DNA from: Tateyamaria sp. syn59 | GTDB lineage: Bacteria; Pseudomonadota; Alphaproteobacteria; Rhodobacterales; Rhodobacteraceae | Reading direction: 5' to 3' | DNA: 55,768 nt | Assembly (NCBI RefSeq): GCF_007995245.1 | Contig: NZ_VCBA01000017.1 | Location: forward strand, 1-55,768 | Part shown: in pieces, positions 17,326-25,203 of the stretch | How the letters are laid out: each line of letters starts with the position of its first letter | Position numbering within the stretch: the first letter of the stretch is position 1 | Made by a program: the position numbers and the translations under genes | The notes under the pieces: generated by a model | Seen by the model: the letters and a program-made list of their open reading frames with translations, nothing else | The model's database searches: none | What the model was told of the DNA's origin: nothing

Positions 17326-17680
17326 GTGCTGACGTCCATGTCAAAGGTGCAGCGTTTCATGTGTTTGTGTCTGAATTCATTGAAGTATCATCATGGGTTA
17401 GCATGTTCGCATACTAAAACAAGCGCCCTGACAAAATGGAGTTAAGAGTTCTTGAAAAGCGCGGCTTTTCGGTCGCATTCGCGGATGTCGTTCTGGATGC
17501 GGTGGTTGCTTGGCAAGTTGCAGAGCAGATGCCGATAGAAGTTCACCTCATTGATCTCAAAAAATCATGTAATGTGAATTATGTATAAAAAATGGCAGAG
17601 ACGATATCGCCTCTGCCACCTTGTTTCGATTGACGTCCCGACCACAACATCGTCACCGACGCGGTGCGGTCTATCAAGGC
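17326..17680. other. AT-richer intergenic region
   Basis: This 355-base gap holds the promoter of the acyltransferase operon at its left end and the terminator of the beta-helix gene at its right end. Between them, 17436-17588 is an open frame of 50 codons on the plus strand (MELRVLEKRG...), with no ribosome-binding site that I trust. It may be a gene remnant and is not called as a gene. Confidence 0.45.
17593..17618 (-). terminator. Rho-independent terminator of the minus-strand beta-helix gene
   Basis: TGGCAGAG (17593-17600) and CTCTGCCA (17611-17618) are perfect arms around a CGATATCG core that can pair as well. On the minus strand the hairpin is followed by a run of six T residues. It lies 63 bases past the stop codon of the gene at 17681-19696. 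Confidence 0.8.
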
Positions 17681-19696
17681 TTAACCAACCTCGGTTGCCC
17701 CGAACGAAGCCGGTTCCGGTCGAAGGTCACCCCTGAAATCGGTATGCGCATTTGGCTCGGTCAGGGCCTCGCCAAGTGCTGGCGAATTCAATGCGGGCAT
17801 CCAGATCGTTGCCATATCGGTCGGGTGGGCAAACTGCGTAGCCAAAGGTGTCGACGAGTTGCGATACCCGAGGTAGCGCGGTTCGAAAGCGCGTATCGCC
17901 GTCATCGGCGCGTACCGCCGCCCTTGTGCGCCCAATGCAGGTGCGTGGATCAGATTGTTGCGTGGGGTCACGCTGCTGAAACCAATCGAATCCCGCACCT
18001 CGGCCGCCACGATATCCGTTAGGTTCACCAGGGTATTGTTGTAGAACAGAACCGGCGTTCTTTCGTTTGCAGGGTTGCCCTGCCCGCCGCCTTCCATCCA
18101 CAGGAACCCGCCCTGAATACCGGCGTTGAACCCGCCAATAGATCCGCTGTTATGCGAGACCGGGGCGAAGATCGCCATGTTGTTCCGGATCGTGCTTCCG
18201 CCGTGGCTGACTTCGAAAATCGCGCGGGACTGAAACCCGGCGATCAGGATGCAGCCTTCGACGAGCGCATTAACGAGATTGCGTGCCGTGCCCGCATTCT
18301 GGCTGTTGATCGACAGCGGGGTCCACGCCGCTTCCATCGCACAGGATTGCACGTTCAACCGCGCGCCCGCATGTCGGGCTGATGTATTCCAGCGCACGCA
18401 GGGCTGCGTCGCCGAAATCCCACCCCACCGCGCCCAGCCATTGAGCGAGAAGAGATCACAGGCACTGATGACGGATCGCCACGGGTCGGTAATCCGGATC
18501 GGCGCGTTCGGCTCATTGGTCCGATCACCGCCAGCCTGTGCATTCGGGTTTTGCGCAATCCGGCAGCCTGTGATGGCATGGCTCGATTGCGACGCTTCAA
18601 GAATGCCGTACCCACCCCATTCGGTGATCGTACAGTCATTGTATGTCGCCACACGGTTCGTGACCCCCCGCCCTGACGGCCAGTCGCTGCCATAAAGCGT
18701 GATCCCCCAACCGGTAAAGTTACAGGCATCGAAGGTGACGCTTGTCGGACCTGATCCACCGCTTGCCACTTGATAGAAGGTCAGGCGCACACCGCTCTCA
18801 TTGATCGCGTTCCATTGGCCGCGAAAATCAATGTCCGAGAACACGGTCCCGCTCGAGGCAGACGCGGAATTGCCAACGGAGTTGTCGTAAAAGACATTCG
18901 CTTCCTGGCCGGCAAACCCTGTCGCTTGCACCACCGGCTTTGCCGCATCAGACGGTCCCGTGCTGGGACGCGCTTGCATCCTGAGGCTCACGCTGGCCGC
19001 ACCAGAAGGCTGGTATAGCGAGATGTCGGATGGCGAGATGGTGTAATCCTGCCCGCGTTCCAGCACGATCCGACTGGCGCGCCTGGCATTTGCCATGACA
19101 TTCCACGCATCCCGAATACTGGTGAACTGCAATGCGCCGCCTGGGGCATTCGCAAACGAACCCGAGGGATCGACAAACAGTGTGGCGGTACCCCTGTAAA
19201 AGCTGTCAGGGTCTCCAACCGTGACCGTCGCGACACCCTGTCCCCACTTGCCAGAGGACGGCTCAAGCACAGCGACCCGGACGGTAAAGGTGTCCGCCGA
19301 ACGATAGGTGTGCGCACCCAGCGGGCCTCGCATATAGCGGCTCGATGTCCGGTTGCCACCGTCCGCGGTGTCCATGTCGGCAACCTTGGTCGGCGCCTCG
19401 AACGTGTAGTCCTCACCGAAATCCCAGAAGATGACCTTGTCATGGTAGCTAGGATCGTATTGGCCAACCGGCAGCGTATCCGTGTCAAAGCCGTTCAGAG
19501 TGACGTCAAACATCATGCCTTCGGGGGCCACTTGATGCTCTGAGCGCTGAATGTTGATCTCAACACTCGTCCCAGGTGCGGCGGGGCGATCCCAAACGGT
19601 TTCGCCGTTTGCCACCTGTCCCCACGCGTTGACTGTGACGCCGCCAATGGTCACCGTCGATCCTGCCGAAAAACCGGAAAATGCAATATTGGGCAT
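17681..19696 (-). CDS. Beta-helix/pectate-lyase-like protein, function unknown
   Basis: A 671-residue protein starting at the ATG at 19696 (MPNIAFSGF), with GGAG ten bases upstream and the previous stop codon just ahead. The first 180 residues look like a PKD/Ig-type beta domain (VIFWDFGEDYTFEAP). From about residue 190 the protein has the pattern of a parallel beta-helix: short strands and turns such as SVTFDACNFTGWGITLYG, ATYNDCTITEWGGYGI and NALVEGCILIAG. There is no signal peptide and no clear C-terminal anchor. The gene is coupled to the upstream Ig-like protein gene, four bases away. Proteins of this build are polysaccharide lyases, or adhesins and tail-spike-like proteins; I see no catalytic residue set that settles it. 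Secretion, if any, would need a leaderless route. Confidence 0.75.
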   Translation of the reverse strand: MPNIAFSGFSAGSTVTIGGVTVNAWGQVANGETVWDRPAAPGTSVEINIQRSEHQVAPEGMMFDVTLNGFDTDTLPVGQYDPSYHDKVIFWDFGEDYTFEAPTKVADMDTADGGNRTSSRYMRGPLGAHTYRSADTFTVRVAVLEPSSGKWGQGVATVTVGDPDSFYRGTATLFVDPSGSFANAPGGALQFTSIRDAWNVMANARRASRIVLERGQDYTISPSDISLYQPSGAASVSLRMQARPSTGPSDAAKPVVQATGFAGQEANVFYDNSVGNSASASSGTVFSDIDFRGQWNAINESGVRLTFYQVASGGSGPTSVTFDACNFTGWGITLYGSDWPSGRGVTNRVATYNDCTITEWGGYGILEASQSSHAITGCRIAQNPNAQAGGDRTNEPNAPIRITDPWRSVISACDLFSLNGWARWGGISATQPCVRWNTSARHAGARLNVQSCAMEAAWTPLSINSQNAGTARNLVNALVEGCILIAGFQSRAIFEVSHGGSTIRNNMAIFAPVSHNSGSIGGFNAGIQGGFLWMEGGGQGNPANERTPVLFYNNTLVNLTDIVAAEVRDSIGFSSVTPRNNLIHAPALGAQGRRYAPMTAIRAFEPRYLGYRNSSTPLATQFAHPTDMATIWMPALNSPALGEALTEPNAHTDFRGDLRPEPASFGATEVG

Positions 19697-19700
19697 GGTC

Positions 19701-21683
19701 TTAAACTCCGTCGAAGGCAACTGTGGTCATGGATGCACCATGCTGCCACGATGGCGCACCGCCATCTATCTGCAAGGCACTGGTGAACGGCCCGACCGAG
19801 ACGTCTTCCGCGCTGGCGCAGGTGCTACCGAAAAAGGCCGTGAGGCGTGTTCCAACAGCATCCGTTCCAATCCAGTCCTCATTCCCGTTCATCCTGTCCG
19901 AATAGCCTGCACACAAGGACAGGACGAGGTTTTGAGAAACAGAAGGCGCAACAGATGTGGACAGGCGCTCAGCCGTTCTGGTTTGCGCGCCGTCGGCAGC
20001 CACGCGCGTGCCACCCGAAACGATCGCGCCCACAAAGATGTGGCCGTTTGAGCGTGACGCCCCAAGATCGACGGCAATAGCAGCGTCTTCCGAACCGTTG
20101 CTGGTCAAAACCAGTTCATACAGATACCCGCTTGTCTTGTTTCCGTTCGCTCCTGCCGCGGCACTCGCAATCCGCGTCATCACCTGGCCATCAACAGTCA
20201 AGGCAACCGGGGCTGACGCGCTGTCTGTGCCGTAGTGGATCACAACCGTGTCGCCCGCAGAACCGGCCGACAGGTCCATCGTTGCGGATGCCCTCGACGT
20301 GTTGTCATAGTTCGCAGCCGCCGGAGGCAGCGTGAAGGTGGGTGTCGCAGCCTGAACAGGCAGTGCATCAGCGATCGCGACCTCGTTTGAGTTGGCCTCT
20401 GCCATGTTGGCGCCTTGCGTCCCTCGCGCAGCGATCGAAAGGGTGGTTCCAGCATCCGCCGCATCAATCAAAAGCGTTGGATTGTTCGGATCCCGCGTAT
20501 CGACATCATTTGTGGCGTCGGTCGTATAGGAGACCGCAAGGTCGCCTTGTTCCGGATCATAAGCAAACAGCGCCGGAACAATGGCCAGTCTGTCACCTGC
20601 AGCGGTATTCTCGTCACCGACCAGAACAGGCGGCACCAGAGGAACCGCGCCCGCTTCTAGTGCGGCCGCTGTCACGTTATACGTGCCGTCGTAACGGTTT
20701 TCCGCATCGTCGATGATAAAGCTGCGTCCGTCATTGCCCTCGATCTCCAGCGTTCCATCGTCACTCAAAACGACATTGAACGTGGCTGGCAACGCTGAAA
20801 TCTCAATGCCGTTCGTCACGCTTTCCGCAGTTCCCGCACCTTGCGATGCGGTCGCGGTTACAACCAGTGTCGTTTCCGCATCCGCCGGATCCACCAGGAC
20901 GGTGGGTGCAGAAGGATCGCTCGCATCAACAACGCTCGCACCATTGGTGGTGTACTGCACCGAAATGGTCCCAAGTGCCGGGTCACAGGCAAACAGAGCC
21001 GGTACAATGGTAAGCGTTTGACCCGCTTCGGGTGTCGTGGTCACACGCAGAACTGCCTCATCAAGCGCAACCGGACCGGAGATCAGATCGGCGGCCGAGT
21101 ATGTGCCGTCGTAGACGTCATTCGGGTCATCCAGATCGAAGATGCGCCCGTCATTGCCCACAATCTCCAAAAGACCGCCTTCTGTCAGCCGCACGGCAAA
21201 AACGTCCTGTTGAACGCGAACAGTGACCGGATTTGAAACGACACTATTCGCGCCATTCGGTCCCGTCACAGTCTCGATCAGTTGTAGGCTTTGGTCTGCA
21301 TCTTCCGCGACGGGGCTGTATTCAGGGCCTGTCGCACGGGAAATATCAACGCCATTGCGTTGCCAGCGATAGCTGCGTGTCGGGGCTTCGCCATCATCTT
21401 GGCACGCCCAAAGGCCGGGCACAGCAATGCGCAGCGGCTCGTTCTCGGCGGTCTGTTCAATCTGCGGCGCCAGAACACTCACTGGCGCGTCTGACAGAAG
21501 GTCACTTTGCAGTGGGTAAAGACCTTGGTGCGTGGCTGGCGCGAAAACGCCCGCAACTACGATGCCTGCGTCGGCCGTCATTGGCAGAAGAAAATCGGGT
21601 TCAACTGTTTCAAAGACTTGGACATTCAGGGTTCCGGGGGACGGTGCCTGGCTAAAGCCAAGCCCGATTGCCATTGGACTCAT
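19701..21683 (-). CDS. Modular beta-rich protein with tandem duplication, function unknown
   Basis: A 660-residue protein starting at the ATG at 21683 (MSPMAIGLG), with GGAG eight bases upstream. An Ig-like unit (YRWQRNGVDISRATGPEYSP) lies at about residues 100-165. It is followed by two copies of a roughly 125-residue module, each running from an EI(V/E)GNDGR turn through PALFA(C/Y)DP to a TxxSQG/GTQG end. The last 190 residues form another beta domain (GYLYELVLTSNGSEDAAIAVDLG). There is no signal peptide. It is translated just ahead of the beta-helix gene and is probably made with it. Repeat proteins of this kind are found as surface adhesins and as phage-like fibres; I cannot choose. The duplication is direct evidence of recent domain growth. 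Confidence 0.75.
   Translation of the reverse strand: MSPMAIGLGFSQAPSPGTLNVQVFETVEPDFLLPMTADAGIVVAGVFAPATHQGLYPLQSDLLSDAPVSVLAPQIEQTAENEPLRIAVPGLWACQDDGEAPTRSYRWQRNGVDISRATGPEYSPVAEDADQSLQLIETVTGPNGANSVVSNPVTVRVQQDVFAVRLTEGGLLEIVGNDGRIFDLDDPNDVYDGTYSAADLISGPVALDEAVLRVTTTPEAGQTLTIVPALFACDPALGTISVQYTTNGASVVDASDPSAPTVLVDPADAETTLVVTATASQGAGTAESVTNGIEISALPATFNVVLSDDGTLEIEGNDGRSFIIDDAENRYDGTYNVTAAALEAGAVPLVPPVLVGDENTAAGDRLAIVPALFAYDPEQGDLAVSYTTDATNDVDTRDPNNPTLLIDAADAGTTLSIAARGTQGANMAEANSNEVAIADALPVQAATPTFTLPPAAANYDNTSRASATMDLSAGSAGDTVVIHYGTDSASAPVALTVDGQVMTRIASAAAGANGNKTSGYLYELVLTSNGSEDAAIAVDLGASRSNGHIFVGAIVSGGTRVAADGAQTRTAERLSTSVAPSVSQNLVLSLCAGYSDRMNGNEDWIGTDAVGTRLTAFFGSTCASAEDVSVGPFTSALQIDGGAPSWQHGASMTTVAFDGV
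20395..20780 (-). repeat. Second copy of the intragenic module (codes for FNVVLSDDG... to ...TQGANMAEA)
   Basis: This stretch codes for a module that matches the one at 20821-21200 in order and spacing: the GNDGR turn, D-DGTY, PALFAYDP, SYTTDA, NPTLLIDAADAGTTL and GTQGA. The identity is clear at protein level and lower at DNA level, so it is an older duplication. The boundaries are approximate. Confidence 0.6.
20821..21200 (-). repeat. First copy of the intragenic module (codes for FAVRLTEGG... to ...SQGAGTAES)
   Basis: The module carries GNDGRIFDLDDPNDVYDGTY, PALFACDP, QYTTNG, APTVLVDPADAETTL and ASQGA, each with a counterpart in the copy at 20395-20780. The boundaries are approximate. Confidence 0.6.
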
Positions 21684-22050
21684 TGAAAGTCTCCGTAATG
21701 TTTGATGCTTTTTGAGGATCGCGAACAAGACGCGTGCGATTGGAGTGGCCCAGCCGGGCGGCGACAAACGCTATTTTGTCGCGTCGCAGCGCCGCCTGTT
21801 ACACCGACAAGATTTCGTTCATTTGCAGAACTCCGCACGGGTTTCAGACGACGACGCAACAGCCAGGCTGGCCAGCGTCTTATTCGCGCCGATGTGCGCT
21901 GCAACTGGTTTGCCCAGTGCCCTTGCGTATCATCGACGCCCCCAAAAAGACTAAAGTTGTATTAACATGATCCTACACAACCGTACGTTGCATACGCCTG
22001 TTGCAGCGCCGAGAGAGTGACGCTTACTTTTTCACAGCAGTAGTAAATGT
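21684..22050. other. Intergenic region upstream of the Ig-like gene
   Basis: This gap of 367 bases separates the Ig-like protein gene from the end of the exosortase gene. A TTG-initiated frame of 80 codons (21712-21954, plus strand) shows a GC-rich third codon position in its first two thirds. It lacks a good ribosome-binding site and overlaps two other open frames, so it is not called. The promoter of the Ig-like gene must lie here. Confidence 0.4.
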
Positions 22051-23664
22051 TTAGGTTGTCTTACCGCTCGGAACGAAACGAGGCAGCGGTCCTTGAAGGT
22101 TGTTCAGAACGTCCTGCAAGCGACCCTCAGCCGCGTGTTCGGGTTCACCGTCCAACAAGGGTGTCATCAGCCGGACAAGCGCCCCGTCCGTTCGGCCGGT
22201 TCGAATACCATCGACCATCAGCCAGTATTTGGCCTCGAAATCCCAGGCGATGCGACGGCCCTTCTGTTCGAACCAATAGTAAACCATCATCTTCTGCTCG
22301 CCCTTCTGAATGATGGCTTTGTTGATTTCAAAAGGGGCATCGCTGCCAATTTCGGCCGCAACGTCGCTTCGCTCCAACCAGGCAATTTCCCAGCCACCGC
22401 CCGGCAAGCAAATCTCGGGGCTGTGGACACCGCCCTGTGATTGGTCCGCGTACCACGCCATGAACACCGCAACACCCGCGTCCGCCTGTGGTTGCGCCAA
22501 GTCTATGTGCAGGTAGTCGTCGGCCTGCAGGGTCTCTTCCACCTCGGGCGCCAGAAACCGTTGCGGTCCAGACCGGCGCCAGTCTCCAAGCTGCGAAGGG
22601 AACAGCGCAAAGCTGTCACGCGGTGGAACCGCACGCTCACGCTCCGGTACGCTTTGAAATGCCAGAAAGACCGCCAAAACAGCAACCGTCGACCCAATGA
22701 GCGCGGCAGAGGGCTGGACCAAGCGCAGCCGCATAAGCTGCTGTCCCAATCCTTCAGTGTCGAGGTCAAGCGCTTGCGTCAGGCCCGTCTTGCTCCGGTT
22801 CAACATCAGCAAAACCTGCGCCAACAGGAACAAAAGCAGGATACAGGACAGGAAAATCACCCAGCCCTCAAAGAAGTGGGTGAAGCCATCCAGCCACTCG
22901 ACGCCGTAATAACTGACAATGATACCGGCCAAAGCAATGCGCAGCGAATTCATCAGCACGGTGATCGGTGCCGCCGCAAGTAGCAGCACCGCCTTGTGCC
23001 ACATCGGCCCTTTGTAGAGGATCGCGAAGATGTAGGAGAAACTGAGGATCGGAAAAAGGTAACGCAGGCCCGAACAGGCTTCGGCCACGTGCAGCTTCAT
23101 GATCCCCAGATCAATGATGTTCCCGTCCAGAAACACCGGAATGGAGAGCAGTTTCAGGAACACAACGCCCAGCTCAGACGAAATCAGCTGAAGCCACGTG
23201 GTCATCTTGTAGTACAGCACGCCGGGCAACGGCAGCATGTAAACAAGGTGCAGCACGGCAGGCCAAAAATGCTTGCCCGTAGACCAGCCAAAGCTGACCA
23301 AAAGCAGGCCACCCACCCAAAGTATCAGGGCGTAGGCCACGATATCGTCGATGTTTGCAAGCTGCCCCAGCGTGCCCAAGGCGATCGAGGCAAGGATGAC
23401 AATCACGCCCGGCCAACGATCACGCACCAGGCCATGGTTCTCCGGCACCGACTTGAGCTGGCGCAGGAACAACAGCGCCGACAATACGGGTATCAGCGGC
23501 CCATGGCTGTACTCCGGCAACTGCCAGGCCGCCAACAACGCCCGCGTTCCATCCCAAAAGAACACAAGCGCACCAAGCGTCGCGATCAAAATCCAGAAGA
23601 CACCCCAGCTGACAAAGCCGTGCTGCCGCTCACGGCTCGGATCCTGTTCCTCAACCAGCGCCAT
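22051..23664 (-). CDS. xrtD: Exosortase D (VPLPA-CTERM-specific type) fused to EpsI domain
   Basis: A 537-residue inner-membrane protein with about eight to ten spans in its first 310 residues. The exosortase catalytic triad is visible: Cys197 in EACSGLRYLF, Arg242 in NSLRIALAG, and His263 in THFFEGW. Residues from about 315 to the end are an EpsI domain (FPSQLGDWR, the FMAWYADQ stretch, GGVHSPEICLPGGGW). Exosortases cut and transfer proteins with PEP-CTERM-like tails at the membrane, and the EpsI-fused form paired with VPLPA-CTERM tails in Rhodobacterales is XrtD. A substrate with a VPLPA tail lies at 54.4 kb. The start has GAAGG upstream. The XrtD subtype is inferred from the fusion and the substrate signal; exosortase identity is secure. 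Confidence 0.92.
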   Translation of the reverse strand: MALVEEQDPSRERQHGFVSWGVFWILIATLGALVFFWDGTRALLAAWQLPEYSHGPLIPVLSALLFLRQLKSVPENHGLVRDRWPGVIVILASIALGTLGQLANIDDIVAYALILWVGGLLLVSFGWSTGKHFWPAVLHLVYMLPLPGVLYYKMTTWLQLISSELGVVFLKLLSIPVFLDGNIIDLGIMKLHVAEACSGLRYLFPILSFSYIFAILYKGPMWHKAVLLLAAAPITVLMNSLRIALAGIIVSYYGVEWLDGFTHFFEGWVIFLSCILLLFLLAQVLLMLNRSKTGLTQALDLDTEGLGQQLMRLRLVQPSAALIGSTVAVLAVFLAFQSVPERERAVPPRDSFALFPSQLGDWRRSGPQRFLAPEVEETLQADDYLHIDLAQPQADAGVAVFMAWYADQSQGGVHSPEICLPGGGWEIAWLERSDVAAEIGSDAPFEINKAIIQKGEQKMMVYYWFEQKGRRIAWDFEAKYWLMVDGIRTGRTDGALVRLMTPLLDGEPEHAAEGRLQDVLNNLQGPLPRFVPSGKTT

Positions 23665-23738
23665 TCAAGTCAACCTTCGCAGGCGAATGGCGCAGCACCA
23701 CACCATGTAGGGCCGTAGTGGTAACGCCTTAAACGCTG

Positions 23739-24641
23739 TCATTGCACGACATCTTGCGCTTCGGGCTTCTTCCACGTGGTCCGCAGGATGTTGGTCAGCA
23801 ACTCCTCATCCCGGTACGCAGCTAGCGCACCGTCGGCCCGCAGCTTGTCCAGCTCCGTTTTCATAGCGTCAGGCGTCGGCAGTCGTACATTGTCGGAACC
23901 GTTCCACGTGCTCTCGAAGCTCTCGAGATACTCGTTCAAACGCACCTTGTTCACATAGCAGTTCGGCTTGACCAAATGCTCGGTTTCGGGACGCAGATGG
24001 GCCCAATACGGAAATCCGTTCCGGTCGCCCGCATAAATCCGTGGATCATGCGCACCGCTGTCGCTGGTATAGAGATGCGTGTGGATATGCGCGACGCCAC
24101 CCGGACGCAGCACACGGGCCACTTCCTTCATCACAGCGACAGGGTTAGGCAGGTGTTCGAACACGTTATGCGAAACAACAACGTCAAAGCTGTTGTCCGG
24201 AAAGTCCATGTTCTCCGCATCCATCACACGAAATTCGATGTCCACTTGCGTGACGCCGATCATGTTGCGCATCGTCTTGTCGTATTTGCGCGACAGGCCC
24301 GTCACGTTCTTGATGGCGTTCTTGGCGGCGCGCGAAATGCCCCTGTCCCGCAAATCGTCCCGAAAGTCTTTCAAGACCTTGCCGGATGGCGCCGGCTCAA
24401 TATCAATGCCGACATACCGGTTGCGGGCACCCAACAGATATCTGAACGCAGACCGCTGACCCGAACCGACCTCAAGCACATCACAACCCTCGACGGGCCG
24501 TCGCAACATGGTGGCGATGTTGCTTTCGGTTTCACGTGCCGCTGTCACCGCATCGGCAACCGTCCCACTGACGTCCTGGAAGTTGCTTTTGTACAAGGAC
24601 CATAGTTCGTTCAACGAAGCTGATTTCAGATATGTCGCCAA
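23739..24641 (-). CDS. Class I SAM-dependent methyltransferase
   Basis: A 300-residue methyltransferase. The SAM-binding fold shows DVLEVGSGQRSAFRYL at motif I, YVGIDIEP at the acidic loop, and FDVVVSHNVFEHLPNP and VLRPGGVAHIHTH at motifs IV-V, as in methyltransferase type 11. A TTG start at 24641 is supported by GGGAGG eight bases upstream; no closer ATG gives the whole N-terminal helix. It precedes the exosortase gene by 74 bases on the same strand and is probably co-transcribed. Its acceptor could be a sugar of the polymer or an intermediate of the divergent PKS-NRPS operon; the sequence does not decide. It is soluble. Confidence 0.88.
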   Translation of the reverse strand: MATYLKSASLNELWSLYKSNFQDVSGTVADAVTAARETESNIATMLRRPVEGCDVLEVGSGQRSAFRYLLGARNRYVGIDIEPAPSGKVLKDFRDDLRDRGISRAAKNAIKNVTGLSRKYDKTMRNMIGVTQVDIEFRVMDAENMDFPDNSFDVVVSHNVFEHLPNPVAVMKEVARVLRPGGVAHIHTHLYTSDSGAHDPRIYAGDRNGFPYWAHLRPETEHLVKPNCYVNKVRLNEYLESFESTWNGSDNVRLPTPDAMKTELDKLRADGALAAYRDEELLTNILRTTWKKPEAQDVVQ

Positions 24642-25203
24642 AACTCAGACCTCCCGGCGTCGGGACAAACGATTGTTCAAAAGCAATGCACTGCATCCAA
24701 ATATGAGCGACGCGTCTCGCGCCCGGACAGAATGCAGTTTTCCCGCATCAGACGCCCGGAGACGCGGCACCGCACAATGCCGCACGAACATCCCAATGAT
24801 TTTGTAAAAAGCAAGGTTATTATGAGGCATTTGCAACCTTGGGGATCAATATTTGTTGAAAAACATGCGGAGTGTACGCGCAACGCACCCCCAATCTATT
24901 TGTGTCGCGCCACCATATCGCTGGCCTCTCCACACGCGTGACGCGAATACGCGCGCGGCAGGCGCAGACAGGTCACACCTGGCGCAAAATGTGAACCCAT
25001 TGTGCAAAGTATCAAAGATATCAGGCCCACACGGTATACACATGCACCGGTAAGCATGATGCAGCTAGAAACTGGACAACCGGGTCAGAATGCATAATGT
25101 TCAATGTGGTTTTCTGGACTTCTAATTTTGGCACGTGTGCGGCCCATTTTTGGCGTATTCCTTGGGTAAATTGTAATCAACCGTAGTTCGAGTTCACCTA
25201 TTC
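24642..25203. other. 562-base divergent intergenic region, no gene seen
   Basis: The gap lies between the methyltransferase gene and the PKS gene, which point away from each other, so it must carry both promoters. It is AT-richer than the flanks, most clearly at 24780-24900 and 25090-25200. A TCACA/TGTGA dyad with a 13-base spacer lies near 24978-25000. I see no long-range operator or terminator. The PKS start lacks a strong ribosome-binding site. Confidence 0.5.

Noticed and set aside
24978..25000. TCACA/TGTGA dyad before the PKS gene as a CRP-type site
   Set aside because: Orientation of half-sites is opposite to a CRP box and the spacing does not fit, so it is only noted in the intergenic entry.
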